Below, piece after piece: positions 14,282 to 24,785 of a stretch of DNA of 26,515 nt. How positions within the stretch are numbered: position 1 is the stretch's first letter; every line of letters starts with the position of its first letter. The DNA comes from a virus. Position numbers and translations under genes: made by a program. The stretch is taken from positions 1 to 26,515 of the IMG/VR virus record IMGVR_UViG_3300020436_000075; one strand, given 5' to 3'. A model generated the notes under the pieces. That model did not search any database. It had not been told where the DNA came from and worked only from the letters and a program-made list of their open reading frames with translations.

Positions 14282-17200
14282 CTAAATTACATTATAAAAA
14301 GGGAGTAACCTGTCACCAAAAGTTTTCCCCACATTAAAACCGTTTGTTAAAGCAGTATCAATTGTTTCTGCTGTAGGTCCTAACAACGGAATAATAGGAC
14401 TTTTACCCCATTCTGCTTGTTGATGCATCATATTTAATAAAGTAAAAGGCCCTAATACTCCAGAACGATCAATAATTTCACCAGAATATTCTGACCAACT
14501 CATCCTATCTGATCTAAAGTATTTATCACCAGATTCTACTCCTGGTAATATCCATGCTAATCCATTCTTAGCATACTCACGTAGCTCAAGACCAAACATA
14601 GCTAATGGAAAAACAGCTAACCCAGCAAGTAAAACTAAAGCTCCTGCTTCTGTCATACGCTGGTAAGGCATTTTATCTGCATTAGCCAAACGAGCTTTAA
14701 ATTCTCTTTTGCCACCACCAAGAATTACTTTACCGTATGCATAGAAAAATGACTTCAACTGCCAAATTAAAGCCCAACGTGGGTCAGATGCCCACACTGG
14801 ACGTTCTGCTGCATTAGGTCTAAGTATTGCGCTTTCTACAAACCGTTGTAATCCAGCCCTTACTTTCTTGCCTACAGGGCTAGTAAACTCACGGCCTCCT
14901 TTTACCCATGCTTTTATTTCATCTGGAGTTAAACCTAACTCGTTTAAATAACGCAAAGAGTTTTCGTTTTGAGTAGCAGGGTCAGAATGTCGAATAATAA
15001 AGTTAACTCCCATGTTACTTGCAAAAATCCTAGTAAAACGGGTAAAAAAGTTTAACCCTGTTATTTTAAAGAAAACATCTGTCCATTCACGTACCTTTGG
15101 GTCCATGTAATCTAACTCAGCTTGAGTCATCCAAGCTGTCGCCACAGTTTCATTAGTAATTACAGCAAGGTCCCGTGCTAATGTTTCAGCTTCTTTGTAA
15201 TTAAAGGTTGAGTTAAACAGTTCAACAAACCCTGCTTTAAACGCTGCAAAGTCTTTTGAAACAATTAAAGGTCCTGCTAACTCTGGGATACTGGCAATAG
15301 CAGCAAAAGGTAGAATAGTTATTATTTGTAAAAACTGACCGTATGAATTGACTTTTCTCCATAACGGACTAAGTGGTTCATTCTGATAACCTAAATAGGT
15401 ATGAATAACATCAAAAGCTTTTGCTCTCATTTCTGGTGGTAGCTTATCAAGTTCAGGACCTAATAAATCATTTCCTGCTGCGTCTTTAGTATAAGCATTC
15501 CACTCAACCCGTTTAATCGTACTGTGCAAATATTCAAGCAATGAGTCTGTGGGATCTTTTATGTAGGGCGTACCTTGTAACTCACTAAGCCCTACATTCT
15601 TTGTAAACTTCAACTCTCGTTCAGTATATTGAAGTGGATCTACTTTCTTTTCTTCAGCAGTTTTATCAGGCATAGGCGTACCTTCTACATCATCTTGTAG
15701 CATGTCATGCCTACGCAAAAGACTAAGAACTACTTTTTTAATTCTTACCCTTTCTCTATTGATTTCCATTTCATCAGTGAGTTTTTTAGCCTCGATATTT
15801 TTTCGCAATACAATTTCTACAAACCCATCAGGTTCAACTGCAATGCCTTCTAAATCAAGAACGGTAGGGAAATAGTTCTTTAACATCTCAATGGATGCAT
15901 TCTCTTTATTATTAGGTCCAATGTATTCTTCGTAAAACTTCTCAAGAAACTTACGAACCTTATATTCAACAGATTTTTTATCCATAGACTCAGTAGGAAT
16001 GCTTGACTGCGCTCTTTCTATTCCTGCTTTGATCTCAGGATCACGTAAATCTGTTATAGGTTTACCTTCAGTACCTAGAGCTTTTTTAAGTTCTTCTTGC
16101 CAATAGTCTCTTGCTCTACCCACATCTCCGACAAAACCTAAAGATCGCCCCTCTGGCGTGTAATCTTTTCGGCCTTGCTGCGCTCTTATGTAGAAAAAAT
16201 CAGCAATACGGTTCAATGTTGCTCCGTATTTTGCACCGCCTAAAGTTCTTAAATAGCTATCAGCCGTTTGAAGCATTGACCCAAGAGCTTTAACGCCCCT
16301 GCTTTCAACAATTTTATTACGTAATCCAGCCGCTTCCCGTACCGCTTGCTTTAATTTATTTGGTTCAGTTGAAGGCTCTGAAGGTTGTGAAGGTTTATTT
16401 TTTAACGCATCTAGCTCTGCTTGTTTCTTAGCTTCTCTTTCTGCAATTTGTTTCTTAGAAGGATTCCTAAAACCAGTTTGTTGCCGACTAAACTCAAGCT
16501 GACCTTTGCGAGTTGCTTTATTTGGTTTCTTGCCTAATACCTTTTCTGCTATGTTAACTACTTTTTCAACGTTAGCTTGTGACCTACCCGACTTTTTACT
16601 TCTTTCAACAATAGCGTTAATAACAGTATCACGAACAAAGTTATTAGTTCCTCCAGATGCTTTTCTAGTTTCCATTACATTAGTAATAAAAATTTCAAAA
16701 TCAGCATCAATACGAGTATCGCCTATTCGTCTTAACTTTCTTGATCCTGCTTTTCTTAAAGCACGATAATAACGCTCCATCCTTGCAACGATGTTTTTAT
16801 AGGTTTTTTCAACAATATTTTTTGGTTTTTTGTTTTTAAATTGTTTACTGGCCCATTTAGAAACTTGGTCAGCAAAGTATTCTTCAAATTGAAGGTCAGG
16901 ATTATTTGGGTATAAATCTTTTAAAATAGTATAAGGTTGTCCTGACTTTTTAAAATTTTCAAATAACCTGTTGTATATCTCTTTATTAGAATCTTTTTTA
17001 AGATCATCTATAATGTTTTTAAATAAAGCATGACCTATTTCATGTGACGCAGTTAACATGTGTTCTAGGTTTTTAGCGTTTGCTTCTGTAGTAGGAGTGC
17101 CTTTAGTATCATCAATAATAACAATAGAATTAACATTGCCATCTTTAATATTATTATCTTTTATAAGCCTACCACGCAACGTAGGTTTACTTTCAAAATC

Positions 17201-20200
17201 AACTAACGTTCTGTTTACATCTTGCACCATTTGTTGAGAAAAATTTTGTTCTAAATCTAATCCCTCTGCCAACATTGCTTTTAATTCAGTTAACGAGAAA
17301 ATAATTGGTGCATTTTTTAACCCTGCTGCATCTAAAGCAAAGTTTATAAACTTAGCTACTTCTTGTGTGGCCCTAGATTTAAACCCATATACTTTAGTGT
17401 TATCTAACTTGGTATTAGCAAATTTACCTTGGTTTTGTTTTTTCTTATTACGTATTTGCTCTTCTGCATTATTAACGATGGCCTCGGCCCTTGCCGTATT
17501 TTTTTCTGCATTCTCTTTGCGTAGATTATCTAAGATTTTATTTTCTTCGCTATTAAGTTTTGCTTTCCTTTCGTCTACTGCTTTAGCTGCTTGTGCAGCC
17601 TCTCTTCTTCCTTGAGGAGTGCTTTTAACAGGGTCTTCAGGTCTATTAACTGCGGTATCTTGTGCCATGCCAATTTTGGCTTGACGTAACTCTTCTTGAG
17701 TCTTTATTTCTTGTATTGCAGTTTCACTTTCTACAACGTCAGGGTCCTCAACTACTCCTGATACAGTAACAGTGTTACCTTCTTCGTCTACAGTTTGCTC
17801 TAAAGCAACCCGTGATGCAGCTTGTTCATACTCCCCAAAAAAGTATTCGTTTTCTATCTCAGCTTCAGCAGCATCAATAGCTTCTTCACCAAAATCTTCT
17901 GCAATCTTTTCACCATCAAGAATAAGATTGCCTCGATAATCTGTATTATTTGTGCCATCAGTGTAATCGGTTCTTCCTGTGCCTAATGAACCATCAGGGT
18001 TACGTTCATTCTGTAAAACTCTCATTAAAACAGCGTTAGTATAGGCTATTTCATTCCGTGCATCTTGTTCAGCTTGATTTTGTGTCGTTGTTTCAGGACT
18101 AAGAATATATTTAATAGAATAACTTTTGCCTTTTGAAGTCCAAACAAGAGGGCTATCAGAAATTTGCTCTCCAGTTCTATTATTAATAACTGGTTTTACT
18201 TTGTTTATATTGGGAGTAGAAGCACTTCTAAACATTTTAAAAACAAGTGAGCCACTTATAGCGTCTGGGTTATCAGGAGAATAAGTTCCATCTGACATAC
18301 CAAATATATCTGGTATATCTTTATGTCGTATTTCATACCCATTAGATAAAAACTCAGCAAGCCCCTGTGTAAAAGAAGCCCTTACAGAAAAACGATTTGA
18401 AAGATTCCCTCTAACTCCTGATTTAAAAGCAGCATCTGATAAAAGCCTAGCCCCTAACGCAGTTATTGCTATAAGGTTAATAGGCTTGAAGTCGCCTACG
18501 TTACCATTTTCATCAACGGCAGCCATTTCAAAACCAGACTCTTCTGCAAATCTTCCTTCTTGAGCCGACTCAAACACATCTGCTAAAGCGTTATCTATTG
18601 TTCCTCTTCTTGTTTCTTTCTTATATACAACCTTTCCCTTGTTATCTCGCAAAAAATTTCCTTTTTTATCACGTAAAGGAAAACTCACTTGGTACTCAAT
18701 AATGTTGTCAGCATATTCAACAACTTGTATTAAATCTGTACCGTCTTCGTCTTTTAAACGAGAAACAGCCCCGTCTATATTAGGGGCAGACGTAGCAGGA
18801 ATTATAGCGATGTTAGCAGCAGGATTTTGTTTTTTTGCAGCTATGGCTGCTTTTAAGGCAGCTGTTGGGATTGATTGAGCAAAATCATTAACTTCAAAGT
18901 AATTGTCAGGTAAGTCAAAAAGTTCAAGGTATTCTTTTTGAGCTTTTTTAAGGTCATCAAACATTTTATTTGTTTTTCTAGCCTTAAACTTCTTATCTTT
19001 TCTACGAGATGCTATTTCTCTAAGAAACGCTTTTCCTTCTGACGGGTCTGTATTAAGTAACGACTGTTCAGAAACATCACCTATATTTTCTCGTTGATCT
19101 AAACTACCATCAATTTCAGCAATAACCGCCCCACCTTCTGCGGTTTCGTTTACATTAGGAGTAGAGGAACGCCCTGTCATCTGCTCCAATTGAGTATCAA
19201 TTTGCTTAATAAAAAAAGAACCTACAAGTTCTTCCTCAACTAATACATTTCTTATTGCACGTAAATTTTCACTTGCTGTTGTCTCACCATTTACTACAGA
19301 CTCAGGGTTCTCTCTTCTAATCTTTTGGTCTTCAGCCCTAAGTTTTGTTATTTCATCTTGTAGTAGGGTTAAAGTACCTTGGTCTAAATCGTCCCGTGTT
19401 TCAGTCTCACCAAAGTCAAGTTGTCCTTGTTCTGGCTCTACCTCAAAATTAAACTCGCCTTGAGTGGGTTTGTTTTCTTCGGTTACTAATTCTTGCCTTG
19501 CTTCAAGTGCTTTTTCATAAGTCGTTTCAGCAACTCGCCCACCTTTGGGCATTAAATTTCTTGCTGCTTCTACTGCGTTATCTTTATTTTCTTCAGACGT
19601 TACTTCTTCAGAAACAACGTTACCTTCTTCGTCTAATGCCTGAATAACAATGCTTTGAGGGTCTAATGTCTCAGGAACTGCACTGTAACCAAGGGCTTCT
19701 TTAAGAGCCGTATCACTTGCTCCTGCTTTAACAACTTCTTCTGCAAGTTGTTTGCTAGTGGTAACAATAGTCCCTTTGCCTTTTATAAAAGCAGTGTAAG
19801 CTTCGTTGCCGTCAATAACAGCAGCTTCTACGTCCCCATTTTTATTTGCGTTTTGTGCTGGAGTAGCACCAGGAATAAAGACTGCTTGCTTAGAGCTTGT
19901 TCTATCAAACATAGCTTTTAGCTGAGCTTTTATGCTTCGATCAGATTCAACAGTAGGTATGGCAGTACCCATAGGGCCATACTGTTGTTCTGTAATTTGG
20001 TCACTTACAATTTGGTCTTGGCCCTGCCTTAAAAAGCTACTTGCTTTACTCATAACATCGTTAGAGTTAACAGCAGAAATAGCGCCTCCTACTGTACCTC
20101 CAGCACCACCAATACCAGCACCGCCAAAGAACCCAGCAAACGCTGCTTCAGCTAAACGTAACTGCCCTTCTTGTGTAGTAAACTCATCATCCATTGCTCT

Positions 20201-21118
20201 ACGGTTTGCTATAGCAATAGATTCTTGAACTGTTTCGGTAGCTGCTTCTACTGCACCACCACCAAGAATACCTTTGTTAATATCTTTCGCTAGTTTGCCG
20301 TACCACGAGCCGCCTTTAGTTGCTCGTGATTTAGCTACCTTGCCAAACAGTTTAACGAGCGCAACTTCTCCACCTACGCCCACGGCAGCTTGTGGAGCAG
20401 CTACACCTAAAGCACGAAACGCTTGGCTTCTATCGGGGTCTCTACCAGAGTCAAGTGCTTCAGAAAAAGCACTACCAGCTAAAGGTGGGTACTCTGCTGC
20501 AAACGCACCCGTTATGGCCCCCCTACCTACGTCCCTTCTTAAAAGACCTGCACCTGCATCTTTTTTAAGCTTGGCAAATGCTTGTTCTAACAAGGCTTTC
20601 TCATCAGCAGTTGCAATGCCTTTTATATTGCGCTGAACGGTATCACGTAATAAACGATTGGCTGCAGCCCTGTTACCAGCAGTTATAAGTCCTCTACCTA
20701 ACCCTGCTACTAACGCACCAGTACCTGCTCCTGCAATAGAAGTAATAGCAGAAGGAAGCACTTGACCACCTGCTTTAAATGCTTGGGTGACAAAACCGTC
20801 AAAAGTAGGGTTATCTAGGAACTCACCAAAAGATTCAATGCCTGAAAGATAATCAGGAATAAAAGACTCACGAACTCTTGCTTTACGTATATTAGCAGCA
20901 GCGGCTTCTTCATCACCTGTTAAGGTATTAAAAATACCTTTGAAATACTCAACATCTGTTTTGAGGCCCTCTATCCCTACAGTAACGCCTCTACCAAAAG
21001 TTTCTCCTAAAGAGGCAGGTCCGATTTTATCAGTATCTACTATCTCATCGGGGCGTGGGGCTGGCCTACGAGGGGCATTAAAACTTTCATCAAGTAAACG
21101 ATTAAATAGCTCAGACAC
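14282..21118 (-). CDS. giant internal virion / ejection-type protein with HExxH site (polyvalent-like), 2278 aa
   Basis: Starts at GTG 21118 through a TAGTG overlap. Residues 116-150 and 327-349 are Ala/Gly-rich hydrophobic stretches of the kind that insert into membranes; between them is GGAVEAATETVQES. Residues about 380-1350 are mixed charged and helical, with a low-complexity Glu-rich part. H1359-E-I-G-H1363 with E1413 in a EEYFAD context is a gluzincin-type zinc metallopeptidase site. About 1600-2278 includes RPNAAERPVWASDPRW near 2100 and a hydrophobic helix at 2159-2179, similar to the C-terminal region of large phage 'polyvalent' proteins (LPD38-like; recalled, unverified). By size and place, it corresponds to T7 gp16, but no lytic transglycosylase motif is visible. 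Likely packaged and ejected with DNA. Confidence 0.75.
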   Translation of the reverse strand: MSELFNRLLDESFNAPRRPAPRPDEIVDTDKIGPASLGETFGRGVTVGIEGLKTDVEYFKGIFNTLTGDEEAAAANIRKARVRESFIPDYLSGIESFGEFLDNPTFDGFVTQAFKAGGQVLPSAITSIAGAGTGALVAGLGRGLITAGNRAAANRLLRDTVQRNIKGIATADEKALLEQAFAKLKKDAGAGLLRRDVGRGAITGAFAAEYPPLAGSAFSEALDSGRDPDRSQAFRALGVAAPQAAVGVGGEVALVKLFGKVAKSRATKGGSWYGKLAKDINKGILGGGAVEAATETVQESIAIANRRAMDDEFTTQEGQLRLAEAAFAGFFGGAGIGGAGGTVGGAISAVNSNDVMSKASSFLRQGQDQIVSDQITEQQYGPMGTAIPTVESDRSIKAQLKAMFDRTSSKQAVFIPGATPAQNANKNGDVEAAVIDGNEAYTAFIKGKGTIVTTSKQLAEEVVKAGASDTALKEALGYSAVPETLDPQSIVIQALDEEGNVVSEEVTSEENKDNAVEAARNLMPKGGRVAETTYEKALEARQELVTEENKPTQGEFNFEVEPEQGQLDFGETETRDDLDQGTLTLLQDEITKLRAEDQKIRRENPESVVNGETTASENLRAIRNVLVEEELVGSFFIKQIDTQLEQMTGRSSTPNVNETAEGGAVIAEIDGSLDQRENIGDVSEQSLLNTDPSEGKAFLREIASRRKDKKFKARKTNKMFDDLKKAQKEYLELFDLPDNYFEVNDFAQSIPTAALKAAIAAKKQNPAANIAIIPATSAPNIDGAVSRLKDEDGTDLIQVVEYADNIIEYQVSFPLRDKKGNFLRDNKGKVVYKKETRRGTIDNALADVFESAQEGRFAEESGFEMAAVDENGNVGDFKPINLIAITALGARLLSDAAFKSGVRGNLSNRFSVRASFTQGLAEFLSNGYEIRHKDIPDIFGMSDGTYSPDNPDAISGSLVFKMFRSASTPNINKVKPVINNRTGEQISDSPLVWTSKGKSYSIKYILSPETTTQNQAEQDARNEIAYTNAVLMRVLQNERNPDGSLGTGRTDYTDGTNNTDYRGNLILDGEKIAEDFGEEAIDAAEAEIENEYFFGEYEQAASRVALEQTVDEEGNTVTVSGVVEDPDVVESETAIQEIKTQEELRQAKIGMAQDTAVNRPEDPVKSTPQGRREAAQAAKAVDERKAKLNSEENKILDNLRKENAEKNTARAEAIVNNAEEQIRNKKKQNQGKFANTKLDNTKVYGFKSRATQEVAKFINFALDAAGLKNAPIIFSLTELKAMLAEGLDLEQNFSQQMVQDVNRTLVDFESKPTLRGRLIKDNNIKDGNVNSIVIIDDTKGTPTTEANAKNLEHMLTASHEIGHALFKNIIDDLKKDSNKEIYNRLFENFKKSGQPYTILKDLYPNNPDLQFEEYFADQVSKWASKQFKNKKPKNIVEKTYKNIVARMERYYRALRKAGSRKLRRIGDTRIDADFEIFITNVMETRKASGGTNNFVRDTVINAIVERSKKSGRSQANVEKVVNIAEKVLGKKPNKATRKGQLEFSRQQTGFRNPSKKQIAEREAKKQAELDALKNKPSQPSEPSTEPNKLKQAVREAAGLRNKIVESRGVKALGSMLQTADSYLRTLGGAKYGATLNRIADFFYIRAQQGRKDYTPEGRSLGFVGDVGRARDYWQEELKKALGTEGKPITDLRDPEIKAGIERAQSSIPTESMDKKSVEYKVRKFLEKFYEEYIGPNNKENASIEMLKNYFPTVLDLEGIAVEPDGFVEIVLRKNIEAKKLTDEMEINRERVRIKKVVLSLLRRHDMLQDDVEGTPMPDKTAEEKKVDPLQYTERELKFTKNVGLSELQGTPYIKDPTDSLLEYLHSTIKRVEWNAYTKDAAGNDLLGPELDKLPPEMRAKAFDVIHTYLGYQNEPLSPLWRKVNSYGQFLQIITILPFAAIASIPELAGPLIVSKDFAAFKAGFVELFNSTFNYKEAETLARDLAVITNETVATAWMTQAELDYMDPKVREWTDVFFKITGLNFFTRFTRIFASNMGVNFIIRHSDPATQNENSLRYLNELGLTPDEIKAWVKGGREFTSPVGKKVRAGLQRFVESAILRPNAAERPVWASDPRWALIWQLKSFFYAYGKVILGGGKREFKARLANADKMPYQRMTEAGALVLLAGLAVFPLAMFGLELREYAKNGLAWILPGVESGDKYFRSDRMSWSEYSGEIIDRSGVLGPFTLLNMMHQQAEWGKSPIIPLLGPTAETIDTALTNGFNVGKTFGDRLLPFYNVI

Positions 21119-23469
21119 TATTCTTCCTGATTCGCTCTAGCTCTAGTATTATCTCTAGCAATTGTCACCGCTAAGTCTTGAATCTCTTTTAGTTTAATTT
21201 TATTTTTAAATGCACCAATAGACATTGATTTCCCTGCTTGGCTACCAGATTGGTAAGATATTTTTGTAGGATTATCATAATCATCAACGTACAAATTGCT
21301 CATATTGACATCATCTACGTTGACTGACGGAGAACCACCAAAGAAACTAGGCTCAATAAGATTACCTATAGCAGCAGAAACAAGTGCTGCTCCTGCGTCA
21401 CCTAATAATGTAGCTGTTTGTTGTGGATTGTTTTTATCAATAAATCTAGGATCTTGCCTATTTCGTCTAAGCTGCAACAATAAAAAATTAACTTCTTGTA
21501 ATGGAGTCCGACCTTGTTCGTTTTTCTCTGTGCTTTTTAAGTATTCAGGAGTTAACTTAGATGAAAGATCATAAACAGTGTTTGTGTAGTCAGCTACTTC
21601 GTCATAAGCCCCTTGATTTTCCTGTGTAGCAGATTCCCTAGACTTAGTTATTGCGTTCATCAAAGCTGCTCGTGAAGTCTGCCTATCGCTAGTAGCTTTA
21701 AATTTGTCTAAAGAAGAACCTGCTGCATCACCACCAATAGCAGTTATATCTAGCAACTCCCTAACAGCGGATCTTTGTTCTGCATCTGGAGCCATTACAG
21801 TAAGCATTGAGTAAGCAATAAGCTGCCTGTCAGGAGGCAATTTGTTTTTAAAGTCTTCTATTTTTTCAATACCTGCTTCTTCAAACGCTTTTGCAGCTAT
21901 CTGGGTTTGTTTTTCAGTAAAGGTTAATTGACCGTTATCAACAGCAGCGTCTATGGTACTTACTATGTCTGCCCTAAACTCTGGAGAAACATCCTTAAAT
22001 TGATTAATGTTATCGTTAGGATCAATAACCTTTCTTAATTTTTCTTCAATCCCTTTAAACTCAGGTGCTGCCATACTTTTAGTAGTAGCACCTGATTTAA
22101 TTAACCGTTCTTTCTCTGCTTTTAAGCTATTTAGCTCGTCTAAACGTGGGCCTGTTATAGTGTTGTTTTCAACATCTTTTTCAAGCAACGCTATACGTGT
22201 ATCCAAAGAGTCTTGAATTAATAGATCGTATTTATCTGCTTCTGCTTCTACTTTAGAAAGGACATTGTTTCTTTGTTTAAGGGCACGATCATACTTTTCA
22301 CGATTTTGTGTAGAATCGTCAGCATCTAAAGCTTTTTTAGCTTCATCAAGTGTTTTGTTTCTAGCTTCTAAGCGGCCTTCAAAAACGCCTTTATCACGTA
22401 AATGAGCTTTAAGTTTTGCTGCATTAGAGGTACTAAATAGTTTAAATTCATCATCTCCTACCAAATTATCATAGGCAAGTCCTGAGTATCTATCAGATGT
22501 AGCGGTAACAGTCATTTCTCCGCTGCCTTCTTCAAAAGACACCTCGCCTTCTACCCCTTCCATTTCCTTATTCTCGTCAAGAGACTGTTCTAAGAGGTTT
22601 AAACGTTCCACTGTTTCTGGGTCATCAGGGTTTAAAAACTCTCGCCCTAGCTTTAACATGTACGCTCTTTTTGCATTTCCTTTAAGCTCACCCAAAGTAC
22701 CAAGAACTTCTCTTTCAAGTAACGCATCTTGAGCTAAAGAAACTTTAGATTGAATAGCTGCAGATATTTTGCTGTTATTTTCTAACATCTCTGCTTGAGT
22801 ATTTCTAGCATCTACCGCCCCAATCAAAGTATTTTGAATGTTAGAATAAGCTACTGGATCTAACTCATTAAGACTTAGCTGGATGCGCTCATTTAAAAGA
22901 TCCACAGCTTCATCAAGGGACAATCGGATTACTGTTTCATCTGCCCCACTACCAGCTTCTCTAGTTGCAACTCCAGGTTCCCCTGACGCATATCTGCCTG
23001 TAGCTGTAAGGAAAGTTTCCCCGTTTACAGTCTCTACTCGCACGTTGTCATAGGTAAAACCGTCTGGGCTTTTCAGCGTATTTAGTTGTTGTAAAAGACC
23101 GCCTTTAAACTTACCTGCTTTTAAAGCACCATAAGTATTTTTATCTTTTTTAAGTTCGATAAGATTACCGCCCTCTTCAAGATTGCCAACTCCAACATAA
23201 GGTTGAAACTCGTTTAAACCAGCTAAAGCTTGACGGGTTTGATTATCTCTTATTGATTGTTCTTCCTGTATTCTAACGGTACGTTCGTCTAAAGCTAAAG
23301 CTCTGTCTTGCTGAGCAGCAGCCCGATCATACTGCCCTAACCGTTGCCTCTCTAATTCAAGTTGTTGATCTCGATACTCTTGATTTTGACGCATCCGTTC
23401 TTCTTCAAGATCAAGACCACGCTGCCGTGAACGATAATTTAATACTTGTCCTAGTACACCATCTACCAT
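21118..23469 (-). CDS. internal virion protein (gp15-like position), 783 aa
   Basis: The protein starts with MVDGVLGQVLNYRSRQRGL and then a long Arg/Glu/Gln coiled coil (about 15-80, with AAQQDRALALDERTVRIQ). The remainder is charged and mainly helical with a few ordered patches (GVGNLEEGGNLIELKKDKNT; RPPDRQLIAYSMLTVMAPDA-like helix near 545). There is no membrane helix and no known motif. Length and place between a ~215-aa helical protein and the giant gene match T7 gp15, the tube-forming ejection protein. ATG 23469 is 6 bases after AGGAG. The call rests on order and composition; sequence similarity to gp15 is not visible by eye. Confidence 0.6.
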   Translation of the reverse strand: MVDGVLGQVLNYRSRQRGLDLEEERMRQNQEYRDQQLELERQRLGQYDRAAAQQDRALALDERTVRIQEEQSIRDNQTRQALAGLNEFQPYVGVGNLEEGGNLIELKKDKNTYGALKAGKFKGGLLQQLNTLKSPDGFTYDNVRVETVNGETFLTATGRYASGEPGVATREAGSGADETVIRLSLDEAVDLLNERIQLSLNELDPVAYSNIQNTLIGAVDARNTQAEMLENNSKISAAIQSKVSLAQDALLEREVLGTLGELKGNAKRAYMLKLGREFLNPDDPETVERLNLLEQSLDENKEMEGVEGEVSFEEGSGEMTVTATSDRYSGLAYDNLVGDDEFKLFSTSNAAKLKAHLRDKGVFEGRLEARNKTLDEAKKALDADDSTQNREKYDRALKQRNNVLSKVEAEADKYDLLIQDSLDTRIALLEKDVENNTITGPRLDELNSLKAEKERLIKSGATTKSMAAPEFKGIEEKLRKVIDPNDNINQFKDVSPEFRADIVSTIDAAVDNGQLTFTEKQTQIAAKAFEEAGIEKIEDFKNKLPPDRQLIAYSMLTVMAPDAEQRSAVRELLDITAIGGDAAGSSLDKFKATSDRQTSRAALMNAITKSRESATQENQGAYDEVADYTNTVYDLSSKLTPEYLKSTEKNEQGRTPLQEVNFLLLQLRRNRQDPRFIDKNNPQQTATLLGDAGAALVSAAIGNLIEPSFFGGSPSVNVDDVNMSNLYVDDYDNPTKISYQSGSQAGKSMSIGAFKNKIKLKEIQDLAVTIARDNTRARANQEE

Positions 23470-23478
23470 TTATAGCTC

Positions 23479-24126
23479 CTATAAGAACGGCAACGCCATA
23501 ATAGCCATCGCACCTAACCCACCAATCGTAGAGTATTTATTGGCTTTATACTGCGCTCTAGCTTGTGTGTAAGCGTTCTTTCTTTGTGTTGCATCAGCAG
23601 CTGCACTACCTAATTGCTGTAAGCTAGTACGATTTACGCCCTGCCCTATGTTAATAAGATCAGCTAAAAGCTTTTGATTTGCATCACGTTGAGCAATACG
23701 AGCATCTGCAATAGATTGAATGCCACCTAATGTAGTGCCACGATTAATATTTCGCTGCATTTCACGTTGTTGAGCAGGAGTTAAAGCCGTGCCATAACGA
23801 GATAAATTACGTTGAGCAATACCAGCTGTTCTTTCTCTTGCCATCGCTGCATCTTCTCTAGCTGAATCAATTAAGCTAGTATCTGTGCTGGCTTTCTCAA
23901 GTAGTTCTTTCTCAAAGTCTCTGTAATCTCTAATGTAATCAAGATAATCCTGTCGGGTCATGTCAGCGAAAACTTTGTCAGGATCGTTAACAGGATCTAA
24001 CGTAACCTCCGTAGCACTATCAGCAGTTTCTGTTGGCTCATCCCCTGTATTCGGTATGCCGTCAGGACCGTTTTCTTGATACTTTCTTGCAGCTTCAGAC
24101 GCTTGTTGGTACATGTCTTGTGCCAT
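23479..24126 (-). CDS. internal virion protein (gp14-like position), 215 aa
   Basis: The protein is helical and Ala/Gln/Arg-rich, with NLSRYGTALTPAQQREMQRN and ADARIAQRDANQKLLADL, and ends in a short hydrophobic segment (IGGLGAMAIMALPFL). An acidic, Pro-containing N-terminus (about 15-50) precedes. The Arg-Gln-Ala helical body with a hydrophobic end and its place before the 783- and 2278-aa genes suggest the smallest ejection protein, which in T7 (gp14) inserts into the outer membrane. It is TAATG-coupled to the upstream gene. Functional assignment is by position and composition. Confidence 0.6.
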   Translation of the reverse strand: MAQDMYQQASEAARKYQENGPDGIPNTGDEPTETADSATEVTLDPVNDPDKVFADMTRQDYLDYIRDYRDFEKELLEKASTDTSLIDSAREDAAMARERTAGIAQRNLSRYGTALTPAQQREMQRNINRGTTLGGIQSIADARIAQRDANQKLLADLINIGQGVNRTSLQQLGSAAADATQRKNAYTQARAQYKANKYSTIGGLGAMAIMALPFL

Positions 24127-24785
24127 TATGAAACCCTTGTTGTCCCTGAATTAAAAGTATAATACATTGGATCAGTGATAGGGTTTGATTGCGGAGAAGT
24201 TAAAGGATCAGCTAAAAATCTTTCCCCTCGCCTTTGTTGCCTTCTATCTTTCATACCAGCAAACCCACCGCCTTCTTTAAATGCATCATAGCCCCTCATC
24301 CCTGCAGCTAAAGCCATACCTGCACCTGCATCAAATTTAGCCATTGCAGTTTGTTGATTAGCTCTTGCTCTAGTTAGAGCATCAGAAGTTGCTAACCTAG
24401 ACGCTTGTGCCATACCAGTTTGTGCTTCAGCAGCTTGTCCTCTAGCAGTACCAAGTACGCCTGTAGACATGGTATTTCTTACATCAGTAGCAGCTTCATC
24501 GGCCTTTTGTAACTGACCACTAATCGCTTGAGAAGTATCACCCATACGTGAGACATCAGAAGCCCCACGAAAACTAGCTTGACCAGTTAAAGCTTGCATT
24601 ACATCTGCGTTTGCACGGCCTCTAACTGAGTCTCTAAAATTAAAATTACGAGCAGTATCACGCATCTCACGTAATTTAGGCGCATAGTTTTCATTAAAAA
24701 ATAACTTCTCTGCCCTAGCTACAGCTGCACTGGCCTTCTCTGCTTCAGAAGGCTCATAATCTTGTTTTTTAGGTCTACCACCCAT
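24126..24785 (-). CDS. internal virion-type helical protein, 219 aa
   Basis: ATG 24785 is chosen over an ATG at 24824: it couples by TAATG to the stop upstream, and AAGGAG lies exactly 6 bases before it. The product begins MGGRPKKQDYEPSEAEKASA and is Ala/Gln/Arg-rich with long helices (RARANQQTAMAKFDAGAGMA) and a Gly-containing segment near the middle. The C-terminus is polar and ends near YTFNSGTTRVS. No membrane helix is seen. Composition is like the next gene, so the two may be a related pair of ejection or core proteins. No specific family is recognised. Confidence 0.6.
   Translation of the reverse strand: MGGRPKKQDYEPSEAEKASAAVARAEKLFFNENYAPKLREMRDTARNFNFRDSVRGRANADVMQALTGQASFRGASDVSRMGDTSQAISGQLQKADEAATDVRNTMSTGVLGTARGQAAEAQTGMAQASRLATSDALTRARANQQTAMAKFDAGAGMALAAGMRGYDAFKEGGGFAGMKDRRQQRRGERFLADPLTSPQSNPITDPMYYTFNSGTTRVS

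Noticed and set aside
19932-20636. Two plus-strand frames of 98 and 120 aa
   Set aside because: Both are antisense shadows of the Ala/Gly-rich N-terminal part of the giant protein; their Pro/Ala/Ser-rich composition mirrors those codons.
14282-21118. A lytic transglycosylase domain in the giant protein, as in T7 gp16
   Set aside because: No catalytic Glu in an ES-x-[FY]/GLMQ-type context was seen in the N-terminal region or elsewhere.
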